A stretch of DNA of 64,000 nt, from NCBI GenBank assembly GCA_020152595.1, contig JAIGNY010004484.1, positions 425,001 through 489,000 on the forward strand. The letters run 5' to 3'. Under the pieces are notes generated by a model that ran no database searches, had not been told where the DNA came from, and worked only from the letters and a program-made list of their open reading frames with translations. The position numbers were made by a program, and so were the translations under genes. Numbering within the stretch: the stretch's first letter is position 1; the number at the start of each line of letters is the position of its first letter. This DNA is from Chiridota heheva (taxonomy: Eukaryota; Echinodermata; Holothuroidea; Apodida; Chiridotidae). Below, one piece after another: positions 37,033 through 45,395 of the stretch.

Positions 37033-37247
37033 GGAATACTGGCTCCTGATTGGTCACTACCTGTATAGGTTCCCCGTGATTTTACCACACGACCGAAGGG
37101 CGTCACATCTTTTGGAGGGAAAACAATAAACACAAACACATTGTCATAATTCAATTTTCTCTTTCTTATATTTGTGGTGGCTCTTATAAGAGCCTTTGGG
37201 TTCTTTTATCGATCGGCCGATCGATCTGCTACTGTCCTCCTTCCGGT
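37033..37247 (+). repeat. Left terminal inverted repeat
   Basis: Reverse complement of 51592-51808 with scattered differences. From outside in: GGAATACTGGCTCCTGATTG, a CACGACC block, CTCCAAAAG-complement, the histone-type 3' element, the 14-bp palindrome CGATCGGCCGATCG, and the last codons of the 119-aa gene. Beyond 37033 the two ends differ. Confidence 0.9.
37159..37194 (-). terminator. Histone-type mRNA 3' end signal (left repeat)
   Basis: On the - strand: AAAGGCTCTTATAAGAGCC followed by ACCAC, a 6-bp stem with loop TATA at 37194-37179. AAGAAAGAG follows 11 nt downstream at 37167-37159. Replication-dependent histone mRNAs end with such a stem-loop, cleaved about 5 nt after it and guided by U7 snRNA pairing to a purine-rich element. 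The loop keeps U at positions 1 and 3. The stop codon of the 119-aa gene lies about 12 nt before the stem. Confidence 0.85.
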
Positions 37248-37565
37248 GGTGCCCTGTTGTCCTTCCCCGACGGCTCCCCTGGTAGCTTTCTTTGATTCTG
37301 CAGAAGTTTCGTGTTCTTTTGCTATGTTGAAAGCAGCAACATGGAAGGCCCATATGCCGCCCCAGCAGTGTGACACGTCTTGGTAAGCATGGACGATGGC
37401 TGCCGTAATTACATCGCCTTCTGCAGGATGAAACCCGTCTTTGAATGGTGTTAAACAGTTGCATCTGTTTTCGAGGTGTTCTATAACTTTATCGTAGTCG
37501 ATAGGTCCAGGGCTCCATTTCCTCAAGAGTTCAAACATTACTTTGGCTAAGACTTCCCACTCCAT
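37206..37565 (-). CDS. 119-aa protein of unknown function, outermost left-arm gene
   Basis: ATG at 37565, TAA at 37206. I do not recognise the family. The N-terminal half is ordinary globular sequence with Trp, His and Cys residues (SHCWGGIWAFHVAAFNIAKE). The C-terminal third is polar and Arg/Gly/Thr-rich and overlaps the terminal inverted repeat. The leader just upstream (TTTCTTTTCATTCTGAGTTT) closely matches the leader of the 156-aa gene on the other arm, and both end in the same histone-type 3' signal, so the two genes likely shared regulation. Its own promoter now lies 4.5 kb away at 42.1-42.2 kb because a LINE inserted in the leader. Confidence 0.7.
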   Translation of the reverse strand: MEWEVLAKVMFELLRKWSPGPIDYDKVIEHLENRCNCLTPFKDGFHPAEGDVITAAIVHAYQDVSHCWGGIWAFHVAAFNIAKEHETSAESKKATRGAVGEGQQGTTGRRTVADRSADR

Positions 37566-38060
37566 GATGATGATGTGTTCGCTCTGAAACTCAGAATGAA
37601 AAGAAATTGTGTAATTTGATATCTCGAAAAAGATGTCATTCTTGGGAATGGCGATGTGGCTAACAGCCTTATATCGCCTGCTTGTCCTTGAGTTGTTGCT
37701 AAAGAAAGCGATGAGTGGAAAACTAGACTGAGATGAAAAGTAAACTGGAAAAGTAGATGGCTGTAGAGTGAATGTCGGTGCTATTGCTCAGAGTAAAATG
37801 AAGGGTTAGGTTACGATGTGTGGAGGCTTAATTGAGACTATGTTCGTGGATGGCTCTTTTCAGTTGAATAGTTAGTTAAGCTGGTTTCTTGCAATTTGTC
37901 CTAGTGGGGTGTTGATTCGGTTGTTTGGTATCAGTAGGTCGTCTTCAGTAAAAAGTGATTTTAGATGGTTGATATTTGTGGCTTTGTCCATGTACTTGTT
38001 GTGTAATGTATTCATTCTATCGTGTATAGTATCTAGATTCGTTTGTTGGTGTAGTAGTTT

Positions 38061-40605
38061 TTATGAAATGTATCGTGGAAGTCCAGTTGAGATTCTAATT
38101 GCTTGGTTCTGTATTCTTTGTAGTTTTAGTAGATTTGTCCTTCCAGTGTTGATAAATGCTATGGAGCCGTATTCGAGAATTGGACGTATGAAAGTTTGGT
38201 AGGTACATAAGGCTGTGTGATTCGAGATGCCCCAATCCTTTCCTTTGATGATGCTAATTAGGTGAAGTCTTTGTTTCGCTTTGCTAATGATATTGTTGAT
38301 GTGAGGGGTCCATGAAAGTCTTTTGTCAATTGTAAGTCCCAGGAATGGGGCTGTCGTTGGCTGGTTTGTCGGCACGTTGTCAATTGTCAGTCGGAAGGGT
38401 TTGATGATGGAACCAGTTCTTCTTGAAATATTTAACGTGTTACTTTTACTAGGGTTGAGTTTGATTTTCCATTGGTGACACCAATTGCTGATTTGGTCGA
38501 GAGCTTCTTGTGAATATTTTGCTGCTAAGTGAGTGCGAAGGCTTGAAGACCAGAGTGCTATGTCATCAGCGAATTGTGTAGTAGTGCATTTTGGGTGTTG
38601 AGGGAGATCCGCGACATATAATATGAAAATAATCGGTGAAATGGTCGATCCCGGTAAACCTGCAGTTGGTGAAAATGGTTGAGAACTGGAATTATTAATT
38701 TTGATGGTGTTGGTTCTGTTTTGGAGGAAGTTGAAAAGCCATCTGATGTAAGTAGCTGGAATGTTGAGTTGCAAAAGTTTGTAGATGATACCCTGGTGCC
38801 ATACACTGTCAAATGCCTTTTCAATGTCTAAGAAAGTGATGATGGTTTGTTGTTTGAAGTTGATTGCTTTGCTAATAGATTGTGAAAGTAATAGTAAATG
38901 GTCGTTGGTGGATCTAATTTTACGAAAACCTGCTTGTAAGTCTGGGATAAGTTGGTTGGTTTCGTGAAAGTAGAAATGCGAGTGGAGATTAAGCGTCGAG
39001 AAGTTTCCCTATGGTATTTAATAAGCTGATTGACGGAAATTTTTGGATTTGAGTGATCTTTTCCTGGTTTCGGGATCATGGTAATAGAAGCTGTTTTCCA
39101 GTGAATAGGCAGAAATCCAAGTTGAAGGGACGAGTTGAACAGAATAACTAAGAGACGAATTGCTTTGGGGGTTGCTTTTTTGAGAGAGATATTCGGTCCA
39201 CACCTGGAGAATTATTCTTTAGTTTCTTGATTGCTTGAATGATTTCGTCGTTAGTAATGGGGTCTTGCGAAAGTTCGTTCGATAAGGGATGGTGGTGGTG
39301 AAGATAGGTCTGTTCAGCAATAAAGTCGTGTACGGTGGTGTTAAAGGTCTGGTTTTCGTGCGGTTTATCAGTTTGTGTCTCTTGTAGAGTGTCCTTAAGG
39401 ATGTTACATTTATCGCTGGTCGTTCGGTATTTAGTGTTGTTAACTGTAATCGTAGGGATGGTGGAGCGTTTCTTTTGACCAGTAATCGTTTTGAAGTTTT
39501 TCCAGAAGGTTTTGATGTCTTTTTGTTGCTCTAGAGAATTACAAAGTGTTTCCCATCGGTATTGTTTTAAGGACTTGATTGAATCTTTGATTTTGAGTTT
39601 CAGGTGTTGTGCTTGGGTCTTGAATCGATGCTGGTGAGTCCGTTGAAAAAGCTTGATGAGAATCCTTTTTTATTTATCATTTTCGATATGTTGTCTGGAA
39701 GGGTAAAGTTGTCCTTGTTGATTTGAAGGTTCTAGTGGGGTTGAAAATAAGATTGCTGTTTGAATGCTTTGATGATTATGCTATTAAGCTTGGTGATTTC
39801 TTGTGTATTTTTGGGTGCAAGGATTTGGTTCGGTATCTGTTCGTCGAGAGTTTTTGTGAAAATGTGCCAGTCAGTTTTAGCGAAATTAAATGTAATCGAC
39901 GGTGAAATTGGGGAGTTAACGTGGTGATTACTTGTTGAAAGATCTAGGTGAAGGGTAAGTGATCACTGCCAATGTCTTCACCGATGAAGTAATGGTCGAT
40001 GAGTTCAATAATAGTCGGGTTGTAAAGATTTTGTCGGGAGATGTTGATGTAGTAGAGATTCTGGTAGGCTGTCCGTCAGATATGAGGGTAAGATTATACT
40101 TAATGGCTAATTTGTTGAGGGCTATGCCTGCTGTGTTGGAAGTTTTGTCTCCTAGATTTTTGTGGTGAGCATTAAAGTCTCCGAGGATGATGGTAGGTTT
40201 CTTGTAGTTGAGAAGTTGTTCGAGTTGGCTAATATCTAGTTTTAATTTAGGGGGGCTATAGACAGTAATAATGATGATGTCAGTGTTTTTGATGGTGACA
40301 GTAATTGCGAGGAGTTCCGTTGCAGAGTTTGAAGTAGTAGGAATCAGGACTGGAAGAAGATGGTCCTTTGTTAAAATAACGACGCCTCCGGCTGCTTTAG
40401 AAATTTGATGTTGACGGTCTTTGCGAAAGGTGGTGAAGTTGTTTAATTGAAAGTGTTTTTCAGCGGTAAGATGGGTTTCCGTAATTGCTATGAGATCTAT
40501 GTCATTATTGTTTGAGTAGTTGAGTAGTTCCTCTTTATTGTTGATAAGTCCATTTACATTGATGTGCATTAGTTTAGTCTGAGAAGATTGAGGGATCTGG
40601 TTCAC
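38061..40605 (-). pseudogene. Jockey-like ORF2: AP endonuclease and reverse transcriptase, frameshifted
   Basis: Begins at 40605, overlapping the end of ORF1 by 32 nt. Endonuclease: MHINVNGL, ITETHL (about 40490), GGVVILTKDHL, TVYSPPKL and the catalytic GDFNAHHKN (about 40180). Frame breaks follow between 39.93 and 39.2 kb. The RT is read in overlapping frames to 38061, with fingers and palm pieces, GLPGSTISPIIFILYVADLP, the active-site FADDIALWSS (about 38560), LNPSKSNTLNIS, PFLGLTIDKRLSWTPHI and LKLQRIQNQAIRISTGLP. The FADD box and the LGLTID/RIQNQA blocks are Jockey-clade features. Several frameshifts mean it is no longer active. Confidence 0.88.
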
Positions 40606-42019
40606 TTTCTGCTTTTGTTAGATCAACTGAGATTTTCCTTTTTGTGAAGTGGTCGATGAATTTGTTTCTTGTTTTGTTGTTGCGCATGATGTTTAGAATT
40701 TCTTTAATTTGATCCTTCTTTGATGTGATTCGTGATTCTTCGCTTAGGAGGATGGAAGAAGTAATTTGGTAAGCATTATCGTAGATATCAGAGCCAATCA
40801 GATGTAGTTTCTTTAAGTCTTTTAAAGAGTTAGCTTCCAGTGGGAGAGGATCTGTTTGAGTGCTGATCTCTCTGGTTTCAGTGGTGGTAGACTTCGTGGA
40901 AAATTGCTTTGGTTGATTGCTTTGTTGTATTTGATTTGTCGACACTTGATAATTAGGCAGATTGTTTAATCTAGCCTTTACTGTTGCTGCGTATGACTGT
41001 CTAGTCGGGCAAGCAGTCGAAAAAGACGGATGGGATCCATTACAATTGGCGCAAGTCGGAGTTTCTCTTGAAGTGCTGCAATCTTTAACAAGATGGTTTC
41101 CTCCACAACGGAGGCAGGTGACTTCTGATTTGCAGGATTTTGCTAGATGGCCATATTTTTGGCATTTGAAGCATTGGATGATGTTTGGTTGTTGATGCGA
41201 TTCTTCGACCTGATAGTGGAAGTAAGTAAACATTGTGATACCTCTAGTCAGTAAGTGATCTGCTTGTGTTTCGTTTTTTAGGCTAACTCTGATTAGTCTC
41301 GTTGGCTTGTTGAATTGCTTAGATTGGATGCGATTGATTTTGTTGACTTCGATGTTTTGGTTAGTTAGTTCTGTTTCAATATCTTTGATAGGTATTGCTA
41401 CACTGACGCCTTTGATTACGATGGTTTTAGACTGAGGTTGTTTCGTTGCCGTTTTGTAAACCATTGGAAGGTGAACATTAAAGCTACCTTCAAATGATGT
41501 TTCGTCCCAATCTTGCATCATGTAGTTAAAATCCCGTATGGATTTTGTTTGGATTGCTAGGCCCCCTCTTTGAAGTAGTTTCATCCTGAAATCCTTAATG
41601 TTAGGCTTAACTCTTTGAATTTCTTTCATGGCTGATAGCTCGTTTTGAAATTTAGTACCGATTCCATCTATGATTATTGCAATCGGATCTTTAGGTGCTG
41701 CTTTGGTTGCTGTAAGAATATTCCTTTGTGGCGGAGTTTCGTAGTCCATGTTAGTTGCTGTTGTAGTACTTCCTCTTTCACTGATACTTGAAAGCTTTGG
41801 TGTTTTCGGTAAAGCTGCTGGTGAAGGTTGATCAGAGTTATCGGCAATTGGTGAGAGATGACGGTGAGTTTTAGGTGCTGGCTTGTCTGAAGTTGTAGAT
41901 TGAGTTTTTTTTTTCCTTCTGTTGGTGACTTCGCTGAAATCGTTCTCTCTTTCAACAATATTTGTGATGCCTGCCATGTCAAGGGCATCCAAAAAGGAGA
42001 GATTTAAACTGTCCTCCAT
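40574..42019 (-). CDS. Jockey-like ORF1, gag-like protein with zinc knuckles
   Basis: An intact 481-codon frame starting at 42019. It is Ser/Thr/Pro-rich for the first 130 residues. An RRM-like middle follows (TIVIKGVSVAIPIKDIETEL; LIRVSLKNE). Then come gag-type zinc knuckles: CFKCQKYGHLAKSC, CLRCGGNHLVKDC and a third CANCNGSHPSFSTAC at about residues 290-345. The C-terminus is Lys-rich. It would package the LINE RNA. Three CCHC-type knuckles are typical of Jockey and I clade ORF1 proteins. That this frame is whole while ORF2 is broken suggests a moderately young insertion. Confidence 0.9.
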   Translation of the reverse strand: MEDSLNLSFLDALDMAGITNIVERENDFSEVTNRRKKKTQSTTSDKPAPKTHRHLSPIADNSDQPSPAALPKTPKLSSISERGSTTTATNMDYETPPQRNILTATKAAPKDPIAIIIDGIGTKFQNELSAMKEIQRVKPNIKDFRMKLLQRGGLAIQTKSIRDFNYMMQDWDETSFEGSFNVHLPMVYKTATKQPQSKTIVIKGVSVAIPIKDIETELTNQNIEVNKINRIQSKQFNKPTRLIRVSLKNETQADHLLTRGITMFTYFHYQVEESHQQPNIIQCFKCQKYGHLAKSCKSEVTCLRCGGNHLVKDCSTSRETPTCANCNGSHPSFSTACPTRQSYAATVKARLNNLPNYQVSTNQIQQSNQPKQFSTKSTTTETREISTQTDPLPLEANSLKDLKKLHLIGSDIYDNAYQITSSILLSEESRITSKKDQIKEILNIMRNNKTRNKFIDHFTKRKISVDLTKAESEPDPSIFSD

Positions 42020-42122
42020 CCGAAGATGGCGTGGCTGAAAGATGTAGCCAAATTAAGTTTGTTGTCCTTGTATAGCGTAGATAATCTGCAAACTGGTTAG
42101 GAAAAGAAAGGATTAAGTTTGC

Positions 42123-42203
42123 TCTATTTATGCTTTTTGGTTCCATCTCTTCGACCAATCAGAAGCCAGAAAGTTATGACGCCATTTGAGTTGGTGGCGC
42201 TCT
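42123..42203 (-). promoter_or_regulatory. Viral promoter for the 119-aa gene, now isolated by the LINE
   Basis: On the - strand: AGAGCGCCACCA (42203-42192), ATTGGTCGAAGAGAT with an inverted CCAAT box (about 42160-42150) and GCATAAATAGAGCAAACTT with TATA (about 42132-42120). The same three boxes with the same spacing and nearly the same sequence occur before the 156-aa gene at 51018-51099. The TATA lies about 20 bp before the LINE insertion point. Confidence 0.8.
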
Positions 42204-42340
42204 TTTGAAAACAAAGCCAGAAAAGCATAATGCCATTTTTTTGGTGGAGCTCTTTTGAAAAAATAAATAATTAAAAAAATTAAAACAAAGCCAAAAAGCA
42301 TAATGCCATTTTTTTCTTTGGTGGAGTTCTTTTGAAGAAA
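42165..42340 (-). repeat. Three diverged ~60-bp tandem units upstream of the promoter
   Basis: Each has a (A/G)CCA(G)AAA...CATAATGCCATTTTT or GACGCCATTTGAG core and ends in GGTGGAGCTCTTTTGAA or GGTGGCGCTCTTTTGAA. They look like duplications of the upstream AGAGCGCCACCA box region. The two outer copies are decayed (GAGCTCC). Confidence 0.75.
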
Positions 42341-42723
42341 AAAATACTATTAAGATAAATAAATAATATATTTAAAAAAAGTAATTAAATAAAAAAAGAA
42401 TGATAAAAAAAATTACTTAAGATTATCACCTTAGATTGTGAAAGTCACCTTGACAGTCACTCTTATACGTTGGAATCATGCCAAGTCACCTTTAAACAGT
42501 ATGTGTGGATATAGCGTCACCTTCTGTGAAAGTCACCTTGAAAGTCAAATAATAAAAATAAATTAATTTGAAAAAATCAAACGATAAAACATAGGCGTTA
42601 TAAACGATAAATATTACAAACGATAAGCGTTACAAACAATTATGGCCAATACAAACGATAAATATTACACACGATAAACAATTACGGACAGTACAAACGA
42701 TACAAACGTTACAAAGAATGTCT
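42341..42723. other. AT-rich spacer of the left arm
   Basis: Poly-A/T-rich sequence, then short repeated words: AAAGTCACCTTGA-like (about 42445-42545) and ACGATAAATATTACA or ACAAACGATAA-like (about 42590-42710). No coding. Confidence 0.5.
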
Positions 42724-43221
42724 TTAATCCTTTTTCTCTTTCTTATACTTGTGGTGGCTCTGAAAAGAGCCTTTTTGGTTTTGTTTTGACGTAGGACAGT
42801 TGACTTTACTTCGACGTAGGGCAGAAGGGGCACAGGGGCACAGCTCACAGTTTTCTGTCTGTGTTGTCACAGATCTGGCCTCCTCCACAACCTCTTCTGC
42901 CTTTGTTTTCTTGTCCTCCTCCTCCAGTGCAGGCGGCCACTCGTCGGCCACGAGGAAGTCCTCATCGGCGACAGCCAGCACCCTTGCCCATTCTCCGTTG
43001 GTGAGGACTAGTTCCTCGTCCTCGTCCTCCATGTCTCTTTCGATTGTTGATACGCTAAAAGGAGGCTCGTCATCCTCGTCCCAATCGCTACCGGTTGCGG
43101 AGCTCGGAGAGCTGGGCGTATAGAGCGTCTCGTCGGAGTCCAATGGCTCCTCGCGGCGTAGCCACATCTCTTTGTCTTTCATATAGACTTCCACCGGTAA
43201 GTAAGCGTATAAATTAGCCAT
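42724..43221 (-). CDS. Acidic 165-codon protein, unknown function; frame runs through a histone-type 3' signal
   Basis: ATG at 43221 (MANLYAYLPVEVYMKDKEMW). The middle is very acidic (SDWDEDDEPP; DMEDEDEELVL), with a WPPALEEEDKK segment and a Cys-rich NCELCPCAP near the end. Family unknown. A promoter with TATA and CCAAT boxes precedes it. The reading frame stays open through the stem-loop and its downstream element, ending at 42724, after the expected mRNA cleavage point. An in-frame stop before the stem exists only in another frame (near 42795). Either a frameshift has occurred or the ending was unusual. Confidence 0.6.
   Translation of the reverse strand: MANLYAYLPVEVYMKDKEMWLRREEPLDSDETLYTPSSPSSATGSDWDEDDEPPFSVSTIERDMEDEDEELVLTNGEWARVLAVADEDFLVADEWPPALEEEDKKTKAEEVVEEARSVTTQTENCELCPCAPSALRRSKVNCPTSKQNQKGSFQSHHKYKKEKKD
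42736..42771 (-). terminator. Histone-type mRNA 3' end signal (acidic gene), canonical
   Basis: On the - strand: AAAAAGGCTCTTTTCAGAGC then C and ACCAC, the exact consensus histone stem-loop with loop TTTC (42771-42756). AAGAAAGAG follows 11 nt downstream at 42744-42736. This copy lies outside the terminal repeats and differs from them in loop and flank sequence, so it is not simply a copy of the repeat end. It strongly supports real use of the signal by this element family. Confidence 0.9.
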
Positions 43222-43275
43222 GATGCTGCTGATTGTAAATTTAACAGATCGAATGATTGAAAATGCCGCCAACGG

Positions 43276-43470
43276 CTCTTTTATTCTGTCTCTTGATAAT
43301 ACTTACCATGCCAGCGATTGGCTGACTGGGTACGTGGCTGTATACTTACCCCCAATTGGTTCATATCACGCCTGCCCGTAGAAACTTGTCTGGCTCACGC
43401 CTACGTCATCACGTCTGACTAACCACGATCCCGATTGGTTCGTATCGCGATTGCTGTGGCCGTTTACTTG
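43276..43470 (-). promoter_or_regulatory. Promoter of the acidic gene with three CCAAT boxes
   Basis: On the - strand: AATAAAAGAG TATA-like box (43286-43277), 55 bp before the ATG. Upstream are AGCCAATCGC (about 43323-43314), GAACCAATTGGG (about 43370) and GAACCAATCGGG (about 43445). The two distal boxes lie in diverged ~85-bp repeats sharing CGTGAGCCAGACAAGT. CCAAT-box arrays plus TATA also typify replication-dependent histone promoters; that link is inference. Confidence 0.6.
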
Positions 43471-43515
43471 TCTGGCTCACGTCCAAGTTATCATGCCTGG
43501 CGTACTGCGGTCATC

Positions 43516-43682
43516 GAACTTCTACGGTAGCCTCTACGGTAGCCTCTACGGAACTCTTTTTGAACGTCATTAAATTCATTTCCCTCTTTTTTGAATATTT
43601 ATATGCGAGGGTAAAGTACCTGCCCCAACCAACACAGTGGTACCGTAGGAGTCATGCCACGATTATGTACTCCTTCCGCTCA
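43516..43682 (-). repeat. Inner inverted repeat, left copy
   Basis: Inverted match to 50823-50983. Shared blocks are GCGGAAGGAGTACA, CGTGGCATGACTCCTACGGT, TTGGTTGGGGCAGGTACTTT, ACCCTCG and repeated CTACCGTAGA words. It lies just after the 3' end of the left-arm gene block, as its partner does on the right arm. Confidence 0.85.
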
Positions 43683-43690
43683 AACTTTAT

Positions 43691-43698
43691 TTTCTCTC
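43691..43698 (-). terminator. Poly(A) signal AATAAA for the left gene block
   Basis: AATAAA on the - strand in GAGAAAATAAAGTTTG, about 55 bp after the stop of the WW/PC4 gene at 43753. This contrasts with the histone-type signals of the outer genes. Confidence 0.5.
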
Positions 43699-43752
43699 GA
43701 TGCCAGAAAATAAGACGCAGCTTATATGGCATAATAACAATAACAAACATGT

Positions 43753-44649
43753 TCATGCAGAGGATTCTTCTTCTTTGGGTTCCTCGATGATGATGGGTGG
43801 TATGTCCAGTTTTAAATCTACCTTGCGTCTTTTCGACAAGGTGGGAGGTGGCGACGACGACGGTGAACGGGGTCTTTTCTTTGCTTTTGAATGTTGTGCT
43901 ATGGTATCCTCGAACATCTGTTCGCACAATTCGTCCATGTCGTTGGCATTTTTCGCCATGAAGGGCACTTTGACCAATGCTTTCAAATGTTCTATTGCAA
44001 ATAGCCCTTCTGTGCTCGCCAGTTTGCACCATTGGTCCAGGTTGAGAGAAATCCCTTTTTCTCCGGGTACGACAGTCCATTGACGGGTGGTGTGTCCGTG
44101 AGGGTCGCTGATGGTTTGCATTGCGTAGTCGTAATGGCGTATGTCCATGAGAATGCTTTCGCCTTCTGCGGTCAGACAGATGTAAATCTGTTTTCCCAGA
44201 AGCAAACGTAACTTTTCGGGGTGTGACGGCCCGCTCATGTGATTGGCTCCGTTGACGTTAGACGTATGGTAGTGCAAGGCCATTTCGGATACCATGTTTT
44301 TGTTCTTGCAGAGTTCATCCCAAACGCCTTCTTCCATGGCGATGCCTTGAGCCGTGACTCTCGGTATTGTACAGGGGTTGGTTTTGGCATACTTGCCGAG
44401 ATGTACATATTTGATGCTTTCAAACTGCGATGTAGACACGTACACGTTCTCTCCTACGGGATAAGCTCGGGTCACCAATCCTCGACTGTCTCTTACTTTG
44501 TCGAAACTCTGCATTTTCAAAGCTCTCTTCAACGGTATGTTGTCGGGACCCGAAGGCGGTGGTGAAAAGCGCATTTCTCCCGTGTGTTTGTTGTGGTAAT
44601 ATACGTTACCGTTCCTCTCGTTTACTTTATTCCAACCGGTTTGAGCCAT
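43753..44649 (-). CDS. WW-like plus two PC4-like domains, viral nucleic-acid-binding protein
   Basis: ATG at 44649 (MAQTGWNK); an apparent longer frame begins with a non-ATG codon inside the TATA region and is not preferred. Residues 5-32 resemble a WW domain (GWNKVNERNGNVYYHNKHTG) with the second Trp replaced by Phe before PP. Two PC4-like ssDNA-binding domains follow: VYVSTSQFESIKYVHLGKYA...GIAMEEGVWDELC and QIYICLT...LMDIRHYDYA...KGISLNLDQWCKL. The tail has a bipartite-NLS-like KAKKRPRSPSSS and KRRKV, then an acidic end. PC4 proteins bind ssDNA and act in transcription or replication. I infer a viral ssDNA-binding or late-transcription factor. A TATA (GTTATAAAAG) precedes it. Confidence 0.7.
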   Translation of the reverse strand: MAQTGWNKVNERNGNVYYHNKHTGEMRFSPPPSGPDNIPLKRALKMQSFDKVRDSRGLVTRAYPVGENVYVSTSQFESIKYVHLGKYAKTNPCTIPRVTAQGIAMEEGVWDELCKNKNMVSEMALHYHTSNVNGANHMSGPSHPEKLRLLLGKQIYICLTAEGESILMDIRHYDYAMQTISDPHGHTTRQWTVVPGEKGISLNLDQWCKLASTEGLFAIEHLKALVKVPFMAKNANDMDELCEQMFEDTIAQHSKAKKRPRSPSSSPPPTLSKRRKVDLKLDIPPIIIEEPKEEESSA

Positions 44650-44705
44650 GATGATTTGTCTTTCTCGAAGAGTTGTGAAAGAATGGTGGGTGTTTTTGAA
44701 TTCGA

Positions 44706-44738
44706 ACACTTTTATAACGTTTTTCAGAAGAGGGCGCT
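44706..44738 (-). promoter_or_regulatory. TATA and GCGCCCTC box of the WW/PC4 gene
   Basis: On the - strand, AGCGCCCTCT (44738-44729) is followed by CGTTATAAAAG (44719-44709), about 60 bp before the ATG at 44649. It overlaps the 3' end of the upstream PC4 gene. Confidence 0.55.
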
Positions 44739-45354
44739 AGTCAATTATCGTCGGATGACATCCTGCTTCATTCCAAGATATGTTTTTTGAGGTGTTACAC
44801 ATATCCTCAGAGGTCACGTGTTTCATCGCTTTTCTGGTCTTTACGTCTTCTTCTTCTTCGTCTTTCAAAATACATACTTGACGAAAGCTCTCGGGACGTG
44901 CCAAAATCAGCCATTGTTCGGATGTGAGAGCGATACCTTTCTTGGTAGGTACTTCACCGATAGAAGGAACGTTGCTGTACTTTCTGATATGTACGTAGAG
45001 ATTGTCTTTGAACGATGAGATCGTGACATAGGTATGCTGTCCGAGCACCACTTTTAGCTTTTCTCCAGAATGGATGCGATGGGTACTGTCCTTTAATTTC
45101 TTGAGTGTGTCCGTTACCAGACGAGCTCGACGAGTTATCACGGCCCATTGCTCGAGTGTGAGGGCGATGCCTTTCTTGGTCGCCAAGGGTGTCGTTCCGA
45201 CATCAGGGTGTATAAAATACTGCCGTACGTGAACGTAAAACTTTCCGTTGAAGCAAGAGACGGTGAGGTAGCGTTCGCATCCTAAAGCGACAGCTTTCTT
45301 GTCTTGTGTGCCGGCACGGACGTCGGTTAATCCTTGGGTAGTGATTGCTTCCAT
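44737..45354 (-). CDS. Tandem PC4-like ssDNA-binding protein (205 aa)
   Basis: ATG at 45354. Two clear PC4-type repeats: residues about 25-75 (CERYLTVSCFNGKFYVHVRQ ... KKGIALTLEQWAVI) and about 105-155 (HTYVTISSFKDNLYVHIRKY ... KKGIALTSEQWLIL). Each has the strand-strand-strand then KGIaLt.eQW helix order of the PC4/p15 C-terminal fold. An acidic DEEEEDV and a polar tail follow. It is clearly paralogous to the next gene downstream, so the family duplicated inside this lineage. Likely role: coating ssDNA during protein-primed replication or activating late transcription; inferred. Own TATA at about 45400. Confidence 0.75.
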   Translation of the reverse strand: MEAITTQGLTDVRAGTQDKKAVALGCERYLTVSCFNGKFYVHVRQYFIHPDVGTTPLATKKGIALTLEQWAVITRRARLVTDTLKKLKDSTHRIHSGEKLKVVLGQHTYVTISSFKDNLYVHIRKYSNVPSIGEVPTKKGIALTSEQWLILARPESFRQVCILKDEEEEDVKTRKAMKHVTSEDMCNTSKNISWNEAGCHPTIID

Positions 45355-45395
45355 GTCTGAGTTTTGACTGATTGTTGTGCACCGGCGTCGTCGCC

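Larger units (their letters stand above)
37607..42100 (-). mobile_element. Jockey-like non-LTR retrotransposon, nearly full length
   Basis: A 4494-bp insertion flanked by a perfect 9-bp duplication GAAAAGAAA (37598-37606 and 42101-42109). Reading leftward: short 5' UTR, ORF1 (gag-like), ORF2 (endonuclease and RT), about 430 bp of 3' UTR with no long poly(A). It sits in the leader of the 119-aa viral gene, between its TATA box (42.13 kb) and its ATG (37565). It therefore inserted after the virus-like element, and it cleanly separates promoter from gene. Confidence 0.93.

Noticed and set aside
37848-37868. Possible fourth histone stem-loop (GGCTCTTTTCAG)
   Set aside because: Only the 5' half of the stem and the loop are present; the AGAGCC partner is missing, and it lies in the LINE 3' UTR.
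43753-44709. Start of the WW/PC4 gene at 44709
   Set aside because: That codon is not ATG and overlaps the TATA box; the ATG at 44649 directly precedes the WW-like domain.
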